DNA from: Acidobacteriota bacterium
Lineage (GTDB): Bacteria > Acidobacteriota > Terriglobia > Terriglobales > Acidobacteriaceae
Assembly (NCBI GenBank): GCA_003223595.1
Contig: QHVR01000335.1
Coordinates: 1 to 9,835 of the forward strand
Reading direction: 5' to 3'
DNA: 9,835 nt
Position numbers and translations under genes: made by a program. Below are positions 1-7,188 of this stretch, piece after piece. The number at the start of each line of letters is the position of its first letter. The stretch's first letter is position 1. Under the pieces are notes generated by a model. It saw only the letters and a list, made by a program, of their open reading frames with translations. It did not search any database and had not been told where the DNA came from.

Positions 1-21
1 TCGGCGGTTGCGCCGCGGGCA

Positions 22-43
22 GGGCGGACGAAGGCGTCCGCCC
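22..43. repeat. Perfect 9-bp stem palindrome
   Basis: GGGCGGACG at 22-30 pairs perfectly with CGTCCGCCC at 35-43 around an AAGG loop, and CCCTACA follows. GC-rich hairpins of this style are frequent intergenic repeats in soil bacteria. That family assignment is from memory; only the palindrome itself is visible. Confidence 0.6.
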
Positions 44-148
44 CTACACATAGACAACGCGTCACGTTCATCTTTTGCTCACGCGAAGCGGAGCTGCGTG
101 AAGGCTGCTCTTTCGCCCCTCCGGGCTTGTTTACGCTTGGATTTGGCA

Positions 149-192
149 CCACGGCTTACGCCGTGGGCTGTATTCTTATGCCGCTTCGCGGC
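149..192. repeat. Two adjacent short hairpins
   Basis: CCACGGC (149-155) and GCCGTGG (160-166) form a 7-bp stem around TTAC. GCCGC (180-184) and GCGGC (188-192) form a second stem around TTC. The pair has the look of a dispersed acidobacterial palindromic repeat (inference). It lies 32-75 nt beyond the stop codon of the leftward cluster. Confidence 0.5.
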
Positions 193-223
193 TGCTACTT
201 CCTGAGAACTGGGCTTTGCAGTC

Positions 224-862
224 CTACTGGTCGTGCCAGTGGAAGAGCTTATGAGTGATCTTCCACTCGCCGTTGCACTTCAGCAGAGTGAATACGTCCG
301 AGGCTCGCGCGTTGGCGCCGGCCAGCTTGCCTGACCAGCGTTGCACTTCCAGATGCACGACCGCGATGCTCTCGATGATTTCGATGCGGGCAAAGCGAGG
401 ATTGATATTTGGGGCCGGTCCGTTCTCGGTGACCCATTTGAAGACGTGCTCAATGGAGCCACTGTATTCGACGCCTTGACAGTAACCGGACATGGTTGCG
501 GCAGGATGAAAGGCGGGGCGCATGAGATCGCCGTCGCCCGCGCGAGCACCTGCGATGTAGCAGTGCATGGTGCGAGTAATGGCGTCATGCTCGAGGAGAT
601 AAGTATTGCTGGACGGATTGGCACGGGGGAGACCTTCAGCTTCGGTCGCGGGTGTGCCGGAACACCTGGTGCGCAGACGGCTCCAGGCTTCGATCTCGTG
701 GCGAAAGGCGAAGACGGTGTCCTGCTTCTCGTGCTCGCGGCGGTGGACGGGAAGTCCCTCACTCGCTTCCCAGCGCCGGACGGTGCGTTCGCTGCGGTCG
801 AGGTAGGCGGCGATCTGCTTCCAGGACTCCAGGGTTTTTTGTGGGATGTTCCGCTCAAGCAT
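224..862 (-). CDS. HTH domain fused to NTF2-like (SnoaL/lumazine-binding type) domain
   Basis: The product is 212 residues from the ATG at 862, chosen because GGGGAGG lies 7 nt upstream; an in-frame ATG at 925 overlaps the preceding gene's stop by 8 nt but has no clear ribosome site. Residues 11-60 form a MerR/excisionase-like winged HTH (SWKQIAAYLDRSERTVRRWE, then GLPVHR). In Acidobacteriota this domain is commonly attached to varied C-terminal domains. A low-complexity linker (about 65-88) leads to an NTF2-like domain (89-210) with RPAFHP, NGPAP, WSGKLAG, DVFTLLK and a terminal FHWH. That domain is about half identical by eye to the whole protein encoded next door at 918-1304. The fold covers many small enzymes and ligand-binding proteins. 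A ligand-responsive DNA-binding regulator is a reasonable inference, but ligand and target are unknown. It is the last gene of the leftward cluster. Confidence 0.85.
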   Translation of the reverse strand: MLERNIPQKTLESWKQIAAYLDRSERTVRRWEASEGLPVHRREHEKQDTVFAFRHEIEAWSRLRTRCSGTPATEAEGLPRANPSSNTYLLEHDAITRTMHCYIAGARAGDGDLMRPAFHPAATMSGYCQGVEYSGSIEHVFKWVTENGPAPNINPRFARIEIIESIAVVHLEVQRWSGKLAGANARASDVFTLLKCNGEWKITHKLFHWHDQ

Positions 863-917
863 GTTGAGGCCTCCCCGCGGAACATTATGTTGCCCCCACG
901 CCGCCAAACTTGCAAGT

Positions 918-1304
918 TCAGGCATGCCAGTGAAAAGCTTTCTGGACGATCTTCCATCCGCCCGGCATTTTTAGCAGCGTGAACAGATCCGACATGCGAA
1001 CGCCCGAGCCCGCCAAATTGCCCGACCATCCGGCAACTTCGAGACGAACCACGGCGATGGAGTCGAGGATGTCCACACTCACGACCCGGGGCTCGATCTT
1101 GGGAGCGGGACCATTCTTGTCGATCCAGTCGAACAAAAACTTGGTTCCGACAGCCAGTTGTTCCCCGGCGTAACCAAAGAAAGAAGCGTCGGGGTGAAAG
1201 GCAGGACGCATGAGCGCACTCTTGCCCTGTTTGCTTCCGTCAATGTAGAGCTGCACGGTGTTGACGATTGCGTCGTATTCGGTGAGATATTCGGTTTTTG
1301 TCAT
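918..1304 (-). CDS. NTF2-like family protein (putative lumazine-binding/SnoaL-like)
   Basis: The product is 128 residues from the ATG at 1304. A GTG at 1325 in the same frame would add seven residues; neither start has a strong ribosome site, and the ATG sits just before the conserved part. The protein is a single NTF2-like alpha+beta barrel domain: YDAIVNTVQLYIDGSKQGK, LMRPAFHP, NGPAP, DILDSIAVVRLEV, WSGNLAG, SDLFTLLK, GGWKIVQKAFHWH. No signal peptide is seen, so it is probably cytosolic. It shares roughly half its residues, including RPAFHP, NGPAP, SIAVV and FHWH, with the C-terminal domain of the next gene downstream (224-862), 55 nt away; the two probably arose by tandem duplication. Families with this fold include isomerases, hydrolases and ligand-binding proteins. 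No specific reaction can be assigned. Confidence 0.85.
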   Translation of the reverse strand: MTKTEYLTEYDAIVNTVQLYIDGSKQGKSALMRPAFHPDASFFGYAGEQLAVGTKFLFDWIDKNGPAPKIEPRVVSVDILDSIAVVRLEVAGWSGNLAGSGVRMSDLFTLLKMPGGWKIVQKAFHWHA

Positions 1305-1370
1305 GCGGGAGACAGTAGGACGCACGCAAGCGGGGCGTCAACAGCCAAACATGGCCAAAGTCGGTCGGGA

Positions 1371-1949
1371 TCAGTCGGATTTCCCACGGCTGGCCGGCGG
1401 CACGATGCCGTTCATGCGCAGATATTCGACCATCTGTCCGTAGTGGTTGTAGGCGTGCGCCACGCCGAATTCCGCCAGGCGGAGGCGCGGGGATTTTCCT
1501 TTTCCCACCGGCTGCAGCATGTTTTCCGGAGTCAGGGTGGCGGCCGCCTTATGACCCAGCGCGAAAGAGTCCTTGAGGAATTTCAGGATCTCGGCTTTGG
1601 TCTTTATGTCCGCCGGGCCGTTGCCGTCCTTGATGGCTGCAGGCACTGCATCGCCGGTGATCGGCGACCAGATGAAATAATTGGACGAGGCCACGTGCTT
1701 CACCTGCACGGCGAACGAGCGCACGCCCTTGTAGTCGTCCCCGGAAATGGTCAGGCTCTCGGGAGTGAAGTTGAACTTGTCGTCGGGCATGGCCTCGGCG
1801 GCGTCCACCAATTGCTTCTCGACGGCGGTGATGTCGCGATCGACCATGGAAGCCAGCGATGTGGGCGGCGGCAAGGGCTGCGTCTGGGCGTGCGCGACAG
1901 AAGCGCTGGCGAGAAGGGTGAGGGCAAGGAGGGCATGGGCAGGTCGCAT
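1371..1949 (-). CDS. Exported DinB-fold protein
   Basis: The product is 192 residues. The ATG at 1949 is preceded by AAAGGA about 9 nt upstream. Residues 1-21 form a Sec signal peptide (hydrophobic LLALTLLASASVAHA, cleavage before Gln22), so the mature protein should be periplasmic. The rest is a DinB/YfiT-type four-helix bundle. His85 (VKHVASSNYFIW) and the HxxxH pair His165/His169 (AHAYNHYGQM) match the three-histidine metal site of that superfamily, whose characterised members are metal- and thiol-dependent transferases or hydrolases. Despite the family name, nothing here indicates DNA-damage function. It lies 66 nt downstream of the exported VOC gene and 66 nt upstream of the NTF2-like gene, which is consistent with one transcript. 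The substrate is unknown. Confidence 0.9.
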   Translation of the reverse strand: MRPAHALLALTLLASASVAHAQTQPLPPPTSLASMVDRDITAVEKQLVDAAEAMPDDKFNFTPESLTISGDDYKGVRSFAVQVKHVASSNYFIWSPITGDAVPAAIKDGNGPADIKTKAEILKFLKDSFALGHKAAATLTPENMLQPVGKGKSPRLRLAEFGVAHAYNHYGQMVEYLRMNGIVPPASRGKSD

Positions 1950-1952
1950 GTT

Positions 1953-1970
1953 GAATTCTCCTTTGAATTC
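1953..1970 (-). promoter_or_regulatory. Ribosome site of the DinB gene between two GAATTC copies
   Basis: On the minus strand, GAATTC, then AAAGGA, then GAATTC, then AAC lead into the ATG. Because GAATTC is self-complementary, the two copies can pair as a 6-bp stem with the Shine-Dalgarno in the loop. The stem is short and AU-rich, so any regulatory effect is speculative. Confidence 0.4.
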
Positions 1971-2015
1971 GGTGCGCAGGGGCTGGAGTGTTAGACGCGG
2001 GAGAGTTGCGGAGGT

Positions 2016-2546
2016 TTATGCAGGCTGCCAGAGTTCGATGGGATTTCCCTCAGGGTCTTGCAGGCGAGTGAAGCGGCCAATGTGGAGATAGGATTCCGGG
2101 TCTTTGACCTCGATTCCTGCGGTTCGCAGCTGGGCTACCATTTTGTCGAGGTCATGCACGCGAAAGTTCACCATCCAGGACTTGTTGGGATCTCCGAAAT
2201 ATTTGGTGGTCTGCGGAAAGGGACTGAACGAGGTCGGTCCGGCCTCTTGCTGCCAAACGGTTCCACCCTCAGTGGTGGGGGTGAGCGCGATCCCCAGGTG
2301 TTGCTGGTACCAGGTCGCCAAAGCTTTGGGATCATGAGCGCGGAAGAAAAAGCCTCCGATTCCGGCTACCTTTTCCATTTGCGTTCCTCCTGATGCAGGT
2401 TTAGCAGCGGGCGTTGCGGGCGGAACTGGAGTCGCTGGCGCTGCGGGGTTCTGCGCCGCCAAGGGTAATTCGATCCGGGGCAGAATCAAGCTGGACCCGA
2501 AAGCGAAGGACAAGATTCGAAGTAGTTGCCGGCGTGGAAAGCTCAT
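2016..2546 (-). CDS. Exported VOC/glyoxalase-fold protein with internal second start
   Basis: The product is 176 residues from the ATG at 2546, which has GGGAGGAG 6 nt upstream. Residues 1-31 form an export signal (PRRQLLR followed by a hydrophobic stretch; the twin Arg makes Tat possible, not certain). Residues 32-52 are an Ala/Pro-rich linker. From Met57 on there is one compact VOC domain: EKVAGIGGFFFRAHDPKALATWYQQHLGI, then VNFRVHDLDKMVAQLRTAGIEV, and a terminal GRFTRLQDPEGNPIELWQP whose Glu171 is the usual VOC metal ligand. VOC proteins include glyoxalases, dioxygenases and antibiotic-modifying or -binding proteins; no substrate is evident. Met57 has its own AGGAGG 7 nt upstream, so a cytosolic form is likely. 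It is the first gene of the leftward cluster, divergent from dnaG. Confidence 0.9.
   Translation of the reverse strand: MSFPRRQLLRILSFAFGSSLILPRIELPLAAQNPAAPATPVPPATPAAKPASGGTQMEKVAGIGGFFFRAHDPKALATWYQQHLGIALTPTTEGGTVWQQEAGPTSFSPFPQTTKYFGDPNKSWMVNFRVHDLDKMVAQLRTAGIEVKDPESYLHIGRFTRLQDPEGNPIELWQPA
2376..2391 (-). promoter_or_regulatory. Strong internal ribosome site and ATG inside the VOC gene
   Basis: On the minus strand, AGGAGG (2391-2386) is followed by a 7-nt spacer and an in-frame ATG (2378-2376), giving MEKVAGIGGFFF. This is a consensus Shine-Dalgarno at ideal spacing, sitting exactly where the Ala/Pro linker ends and the VOC domain begins. Initiation here would give a 120-residue protein without export signal. 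The alternative is that the Gly-Gly codons create the match by chance. Confidence 0.6.
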
Positions 2547-2867
2547 TCCATGCTCCTCCCGAGAGCTGGTGCGAACTCCACGATACCTGCGGGGATGGCA
2601 TTGTGAAAGTTTTTCGGAATCAGATCTGTACGATCCTCTCCTTGCTTACCGGACCCAGAGAGCCGTGAGCCGCCGAAGTGTAACAGGGAGCGTAAGAAAT
2701 CGAGGTTGCGCCGCGACCCGTCCTTTTCTTCTGTGAGGCTTGTTTTTCCTCCGCCGTCAACCGATTACCCCGCAAATTCCACAGCTTTTCCGCACCGCGA
2801 TCGCTGATCGCGTTTCCAATTACTTTCCAACTACCCCTCGTCTACCTGACAATGGAAACCTCCATCC
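2547..2867. other. Divergent intergenic region between VOC gene and dnaG
   Basis: No gene is recognised in these 321 bp; short ORFs lack family motifs. The region must hold the outward promoters for the leftward cluster and for dnaG, but no convincing -35/-10 pair was found by eye. A 17-bp inverted repeat at 2796-2812 is the only clear structure. dnaG lacks a strong Shine-Dalgarno (GGAAACCTCCATCC precedes its ATG). Confidence 0.5.
2796..2812. repeat. 7-bp inverted repeat upstream of dnaG
   Basis: CGCGATC (2796-2802) and GATCGCG (2806-2812) form a perfect dyad around GCT, 55 nt before the dnaG ATG. It could be an operator half-site pair or a small leader hairpin. No regulator can be named. 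Confidence 0.4.
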
Positions 2868-4775
2868 ATGGCGAACCCCGGCGATTTCGCGTACACCCTC
2901 AAGCAGCAGGCGGACATCGTCCGCATCATCGGCGATTACATCAAGCTTAAGAAAGCAGGAGCCCAGAACTACTCCGGCCTCTGTCCCTTCCACGGCGAGA
3001 AGACTCCATCCTTCTCCGTTCACGCCACGCGCCAGTTCTTTCACTGTTTCGGATGCGGCGTCTCCGGAGACGTCTTCACCTTCGTTCAGAAAATCGACAA
3101 CGTCACCTTTCCGGAAGCCGTCCGCCTGGTCGCGCAGAAATTAAACGTCCCACTCCCCAAGGCGACCTACGCCAGCGAAGGCGAAGCCAAAGAAGCCCGG
3201 CTTCGCGGCCAGATTCTCGATGTCCATGAGCGCGCCGTAGCTTTCTTTCAGGAATGCCTACGCCGCCCCGAAGGCGCCCGCGCCCGCGAATACCTCTCGG
3301 GACGCGGCCTGGACGAAGAAATGATCCAGAAGTTCCGCATAGGCTACGCCCCAGACTCCGGCTTCTTATTGCGTGATCGCCTAAAAGGAGAATTCGCCGA
3401 AGAAGTCCTCAGGGAAAGCGGCCTTTTCTCCTGGAAGGAAGCGGCGACCCATGAGCGCCGTGCAATGAGCAATCAAGCTGACGAGCGGGATGACCGCTCG
3501 CAGCTCAGTGCTCATAGCTCACCGCTCTCCGCCATGTACTCGAAGTTCCGCAATCGAGTCATGTTCCCCATCTCCAGCGAAGCCGGCAAAGTAATCGCCT
3601 TCACCGGACGCACCCTCTCCACCGACGAAAAATCCGGCCCCAAATATCTCAACTCCCCCGAGACTCCGATCTACTCCAAAAGCCGCGTCCTCTTCAATCT
3701 CGATCTCGCCAAAGAGTGGATCAAGAAATTCGATTACGCCATCCTCGTCGAAGGCCAGATGGATTGCATCTCCGTCTACGCCGCCGGATTCCACAACGTG
3801 ATCGCCAGCAGCGGCACCGCCTTCACCGAACTCCAAGCCAAGCTCCTCGGTCGTTTCAGCAAAAATGCAGTCGTAAACTTCGATCCCGATACTGCCGGAG
3901 CCAAAGCCACCGAGCGCACCCTCGGCCTGCTGGTGGAAGAAGAATTCCAAATCAAAGTTCTCACGCTCGACCAGGGATTCGATCCCGACCTCTACATCCG
4001 CCGCAAAGGCAAAGAATCCTATGGCGAGGCCCTCCGCCATTCCCAGAAATATTTCGATTACCTCATCGAGCGTGCCCGCGCCCTGTTTCCCCTCCGCAGT
4101 GCCGAAGGCAAAGTCAAAGCCGTGAACTATCTTCTGCCGCACATTCAGCGAATCCCCAGCCGGATTGTCCGCGACGAACTCGCCCACGAGATCGCCCAGA
4201 AGCTGCAAATCGATTCGTCAGTATTGCGACAGGAGTTGCGCCACGCGGCCAGCACGCGTTCGACTGCCGCGGTCAAAGCTCCGCCGCAATCCCAAGTCAC
4301 CGAGGCCGAAAAAGTCCTGATCCGCGCCCTCGCTTCCGCTCGCCAGATCCAGCCCAACCAAGAGCACCTCTCCGCCCGCGACGGCGCAGAAGAAGAATTC
4401 GATCCCGCCCGTCAGGCCGCCTACGTTCTCGCAAACGAGGGCCTGCACCGCGGCCTCTCCAGCGAAAGCCTTGCCGAATCCCTGCTCAACGCGCCCGCGG
4501 ACGCCGCAGACGTTCTCCAGATTCCGGCCAGCGAAAGCGATCGCCGCCTGCTGGCCACAATTCTGATCCATGAAGAGGAGGAACTGACCCCGGAGGTTCT
4601 GGAAGCCGCAGTCCGCGCCCTGCGCCGCATTCACTTGAAACGCGAGCAGGAGCGCGTCCAGCAGCAGCTCAAAAAGCCCGATGTCGCCGCCGATCGCGAC
4701 CGCCTCAAACAGCTGCTCTCCGAACTCGAGCGCATCACTCGCGCCTTGCGAGACCCCTCAGGAGCGGCCGCCTGA
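2868..4775 (+). CDS. dnaG: DNA primase DnaG
   Basis: This is the replicative primase, which synthesises RNA primers at the fork and is recruited by the DnaB helicase. It has 635 residues, somewhat longer than E. coli DnaG (581). The zinc-binding domain (about 1-97) has ligands Cys39, His42, Cys60 and Cys63 (CPFH...CFGC). The RNA-polymerase core contains FRNRVMFPI (227-235), GRTL (247-250) and PKYLNSPET (258-266). The TOPRIM domain (about 289-370) carries catalytic Glu295 (LVEGQMD) and the acidic pair Asp339/Asp341 (NFDPDTAG). Residues about 470-635 are a poorly conserved, Gln/Glu/Arg-rich helical tail corresponding to the helicase-binding domain. Between SGL (184-186) and YSKFR (224-228) the protein has about 28 more residues than E. 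coli, and a DNA palindrome at 3465-3515 lies in that insert. rpoD follows after 370 bp. Identification is secure; the start is supported by the conserved N-terminus rather than by a ribosome site. Confidence 0.98.
   Translation: MANPGDFAYTLKQQADIVRIIGDYIKLKKAGAQNYSGLCPFHGEKTPSFSVHATRQFFHCFGCGVSGDVFTFVQKIDNVTFPEAVRLVAQKLNVPLPKATYASEGEAKEARLRGQILDVHERAVAFFQECLRRPEGARAREYLSGRGLDEEMIQKFRIGYAPDSGFLLRDRLKGEFAEEVLRESGLFSWKEAATHERRAMSNQADERDDRSQLSAHSSPLSAMYSKFRNRVMFPISSEAGKVIAFTGRTLSTDEKSGPKYLNSPETPIYSKSRVLFNLDLAKEWIKKFDYAILVEGQMDCISVYAAGFHNVIASSGTAFTELQAKLLGRFSKNAVVNFDPDTAGAKATERTLGLLVEEEFQIKVLTLDQGFDPDLYIRRKGKESYGEALRHSQKYFDYLIERARALFPLRSAEGKVKAVNYLLPHIQRIPSRIVRDELAHEIAQKLQIDSSVLRQELRHAASTRSTAAVKAPPQSQVTEAEKVLIRALASARQIQPNQEHLSARDGAEEEFDPARQAAYVLANEGLHRGLSSESLAESLLNAPADAADVLQIPASESDRRLLATILIHEEEELTPEVLEAAVRALRRIHLKREQERVQQQLKKPDVAADRDRLKQLLSELERITRALRDPSGAAA
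3465..3515. repeat. Imperfect palindromic element embedded in dnaG
   Basis: Three nested arms pair: ATGAGCA (3465-3471) with TGCTCAT (3509-3515), AGCTG (3476-3480) with CAGCT (3501-3505), and CGAGCGG (3482-3488) with CCGCTCG (3494-3500), leaving a GATGA loop. The unpaired parts are ATCA opposite CAG and a single A bulge. GAGCG (3453-3457) and CGCTC (3523-3527) may extend the stem. It is read in frame as hydrophilic residues 200-216 of DnaG, in a segment without counterpart in E. coli primase. This recalls palindromic repeats that insert in frame into genes, as known from Rickettsia; whether this is a multicopy element here is not testable from the window. Confidence 0.65.
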
Positions 4776-4794
4776 CGATGGTGCATAGTGCGCG

Positions 4795-4884
4795 CGCCCT
4801 GCGAACGAGGGCGTCGTAGACACTGGAAGAGCGGCCCTTTTAGGGTCGGCGTAAGCGCTCAATGAAGAGGGGGGCTTCAGGCCC
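4795..4884 (+). repeat. Cluster of three hairpins after dnaG
   Basis: CGCCCT (4795-4800) pairs with AGGGCG (4808-4813). CGGCCCT (4832-4838) pairs with AGGGTCG (4842-4848) with one G-U. GGGC (4872-4875) pairs with GCCC (4881-4884). The string could be a dispersed palindromic repeat or a small structured RNA; the sequence alone does not decide. Confidence 0.4.
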
Positions 4885-4931
4885 TGTGGCCCGGGCAGAG
4901 CTTCAAATCCCAGAAAACAGCGTGAAACAAT

Positions 4932-4959
4932 TTGCTCCCCGAAACCATCTAAGTATTAA
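4932..4959 (+). promoter_or_regulatory. Weak candidate promoter for rpoD
   Basis: TTGCTC (4932-4937) and TATTAA (4954-4959) are spaced by 16 bp and partly match the -35/-10 hexamers. This is the best pair seen by eye in the gap, but it is well within chance expectation. Confidence 0.2.
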
Positions 4960-5045
4960 GGAAATCTGCAGTTAGGCGGGCTGCGGGAACGATCCGGCGG
5001 GCAACCGATAGACGGGTAAGCACTTCCGTGCTAAACTCAATAGGT

Positions 5046-5139
5046 TTGTGCTAGGCGCACAATCCCGCTAGACCCACATTCCCACCTTTTTAGAAAATTT
5101 ACCACACGCTCCTGTGGAGCGGAGTTGACAGTTTAAGGA
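5046..5139 (+). promoter_or_regulatory. rpoD leader: two hairpins and ribosome site
   Basis: TTGTGC (5046-5051) pairs with GCACAA (5057-5062). CGCTCC (5107-5112) pairs with GGAGCG (5116-5121). An alternative pairing, CCACA (5102-5106) with TGTGG (5113-5117), excludes the second stem. The Shine-Dalgarno AAGGA (5135-5139) lies 6 nt before the TTG start and 13 nt after the second hairpin. Control of translation by these folds is only a possibility. Confidence 0.35.
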
Positions 5140-5145
5140 CACCTC

Positions 5146-6840
<1,695 letters not shown>

Positions 6841-6877
6841 GCCACAGATCTACGCGGATCAACACGGATTGCTATCG

Positions 6878-6903
6878 GGCACGGCTTCGGCCGTGCCTTT
6901 TTT
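6878..6903 (+). terminator. Intrinsic terminator of rpoD
   Basis: GGCACGGC (6878-6885) and GCCGTGCC (6890-6897) form a perfect 8-bp stem closed by a TTCG tetraloop on a C-G pair, followed directly by six T residues (6898-6903). This is a textbook rho-independent terminator. Confidence 0.92.
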
Positions 6904-6908
6904 ATCAA

Positions 6909-6956
6909 TTCCAATTGGCACGAGGCGCGCGACGGTTGCGAATTCGTTCTAAAGCC
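6909..6956 (+). repeat. Direct repeat copy A
   Basis: TTCCAATTGGCACGAGGC, then an 11-nt extra segment relative to copy B, then GAATTCGTTCTAAAGCCG. It matches copy B at 7031-7070 closely. Nested stems GGCACG (6917-6922) with CGTGCC (6966-6971), and GACGG (6931-6935) with CCGTC (6955-6959), are also present here. Confidence 0.6.
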
Positions 6957-7030
6957 GTCTGAGTCCGTGCCAGAAAAATCCGTGTTGATCTGCGTGAATC
7001 TGTGGCTACGTCGGCCGTTTCTTTTGTTGC

Positions 7031-7070
7031 TTCCAAGTTGGGACGAGGCCCCGAATTCGTTATAAAGACG
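7031..7070 (+). repeat. Direct repeat copy B
   Basis: TTCCAAGTTGGGACGAGGC followed by CCCGAATTCGTTATAAAGACG. It aligns with copy A (6909-6956) over its full length with a few substitutions, one single-base gap and an 11-nt gap. Copy B lies 24 nt outside the inverted-repeat pair, so the two repeat systems are separate or nested. Confidence 0.6.
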
Positions 7071-7188
7071 AGCGCTCTTTGGATTAAAGTAGGAGCCAAA
7101 TCACGCCCGAATTGTTCCTGATATTCCAAGCTGGTGATGAGCACGGAGTTTCAGCGCACCCTACCCCGGCCCACCTTCCGCGTTTTAA

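Larger units (their letters stand above)
1..223. other. Palindrome-rich non-coding region
   Basis: No convincing gene is seen here; the short ORF at 8-205 has an Arg/Ala/Ser-rich composition and no recognisable motif. The stretch holds several short inverted repeats: 22-30 with 35-43, 79-84 with 96-101, 149-155 with 160-166, and 180-184 with 188-192. It lies just beyond the stop codon of the leftward cluster, so the hairpins may help end or stabilise that transcript. None is followed by a T-run in the leftward direction, so no intrinsic terminator is claimed. Confidence 0.6.
4776..5145 (+). other. Structured dnaG-rpoD intergenic region
   Basis: No gene is seen in these 370 bp. The first part (4795-4884) carries three consecutive short hairpins. 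The last 100 bp carry two more that would be in the rpoD leader. A promoter for rpoD is expected here. No T-run follows any hairpin, so no intrinsic terminator for dnaG is evident and read-through into rpoD is possible. Confidence 0.5.
6841..7006. repeat. 30-bp inverted-repeat pair immediately after rpoD
   Basis: The 30 nt at 6841-6870 (GCCACAGAT...CACGGATT) recur in inverted orientation at 6977-7006 with 27 of 30 positions identical, enclosing 106 nt. The left copy starts at the base after the rpoD stop codon. The enclosed part contains the rpoD terminator and one copy of a separate direct repeat. A diverged 28-nt relative with the same two ends lies at 8013-8040. The arrangement resembles a small non-autonomous element or a pair of dispersed repeats; no transposase is present. 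Confidence 0.75.

Noticed and set aside
280..1029. 249-residue leftward ORF overlapping both NTF2-like genes
   Set aside because: Out of frame with both domain-matching genes; the translation is Ser/Pro/Arg-rich without motifs.
1371..1949. DNA-damage role for the DinB-fold gene
   Set aside because: The family is named after a Bacillus damage-inducible gene; this protein is exported and has the metal-binding four-helix fold, not the DNA polymerase IV also called DinB.
1158..1994. 278-residue rightward ORF
   Set aside because: It lies opposite the NTF2-like and DinB genes, whose frames carry signal peptide, His motifs and ribosome sites; this ORF has none.
3519..4208. 229-residue antisense ORF within dnaG
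   Set aside because: It is a reading-frame shadow with Gly/Glu-rich, low-complexity translation and no motifs, opposite a securely identified gene.
4896..4910. TTCAAATC resembling a tRNA T-loop
   Set aside because: The flanks do not pair as a T-stem, and no acceptor or anticodon arm is found.
5125..5130. TTGACA, a perfect -35 hexamer
   Set aside because: No -10 element 16-18 bp downstream, and a promoter here would start transcription inside the rpoD coding region.
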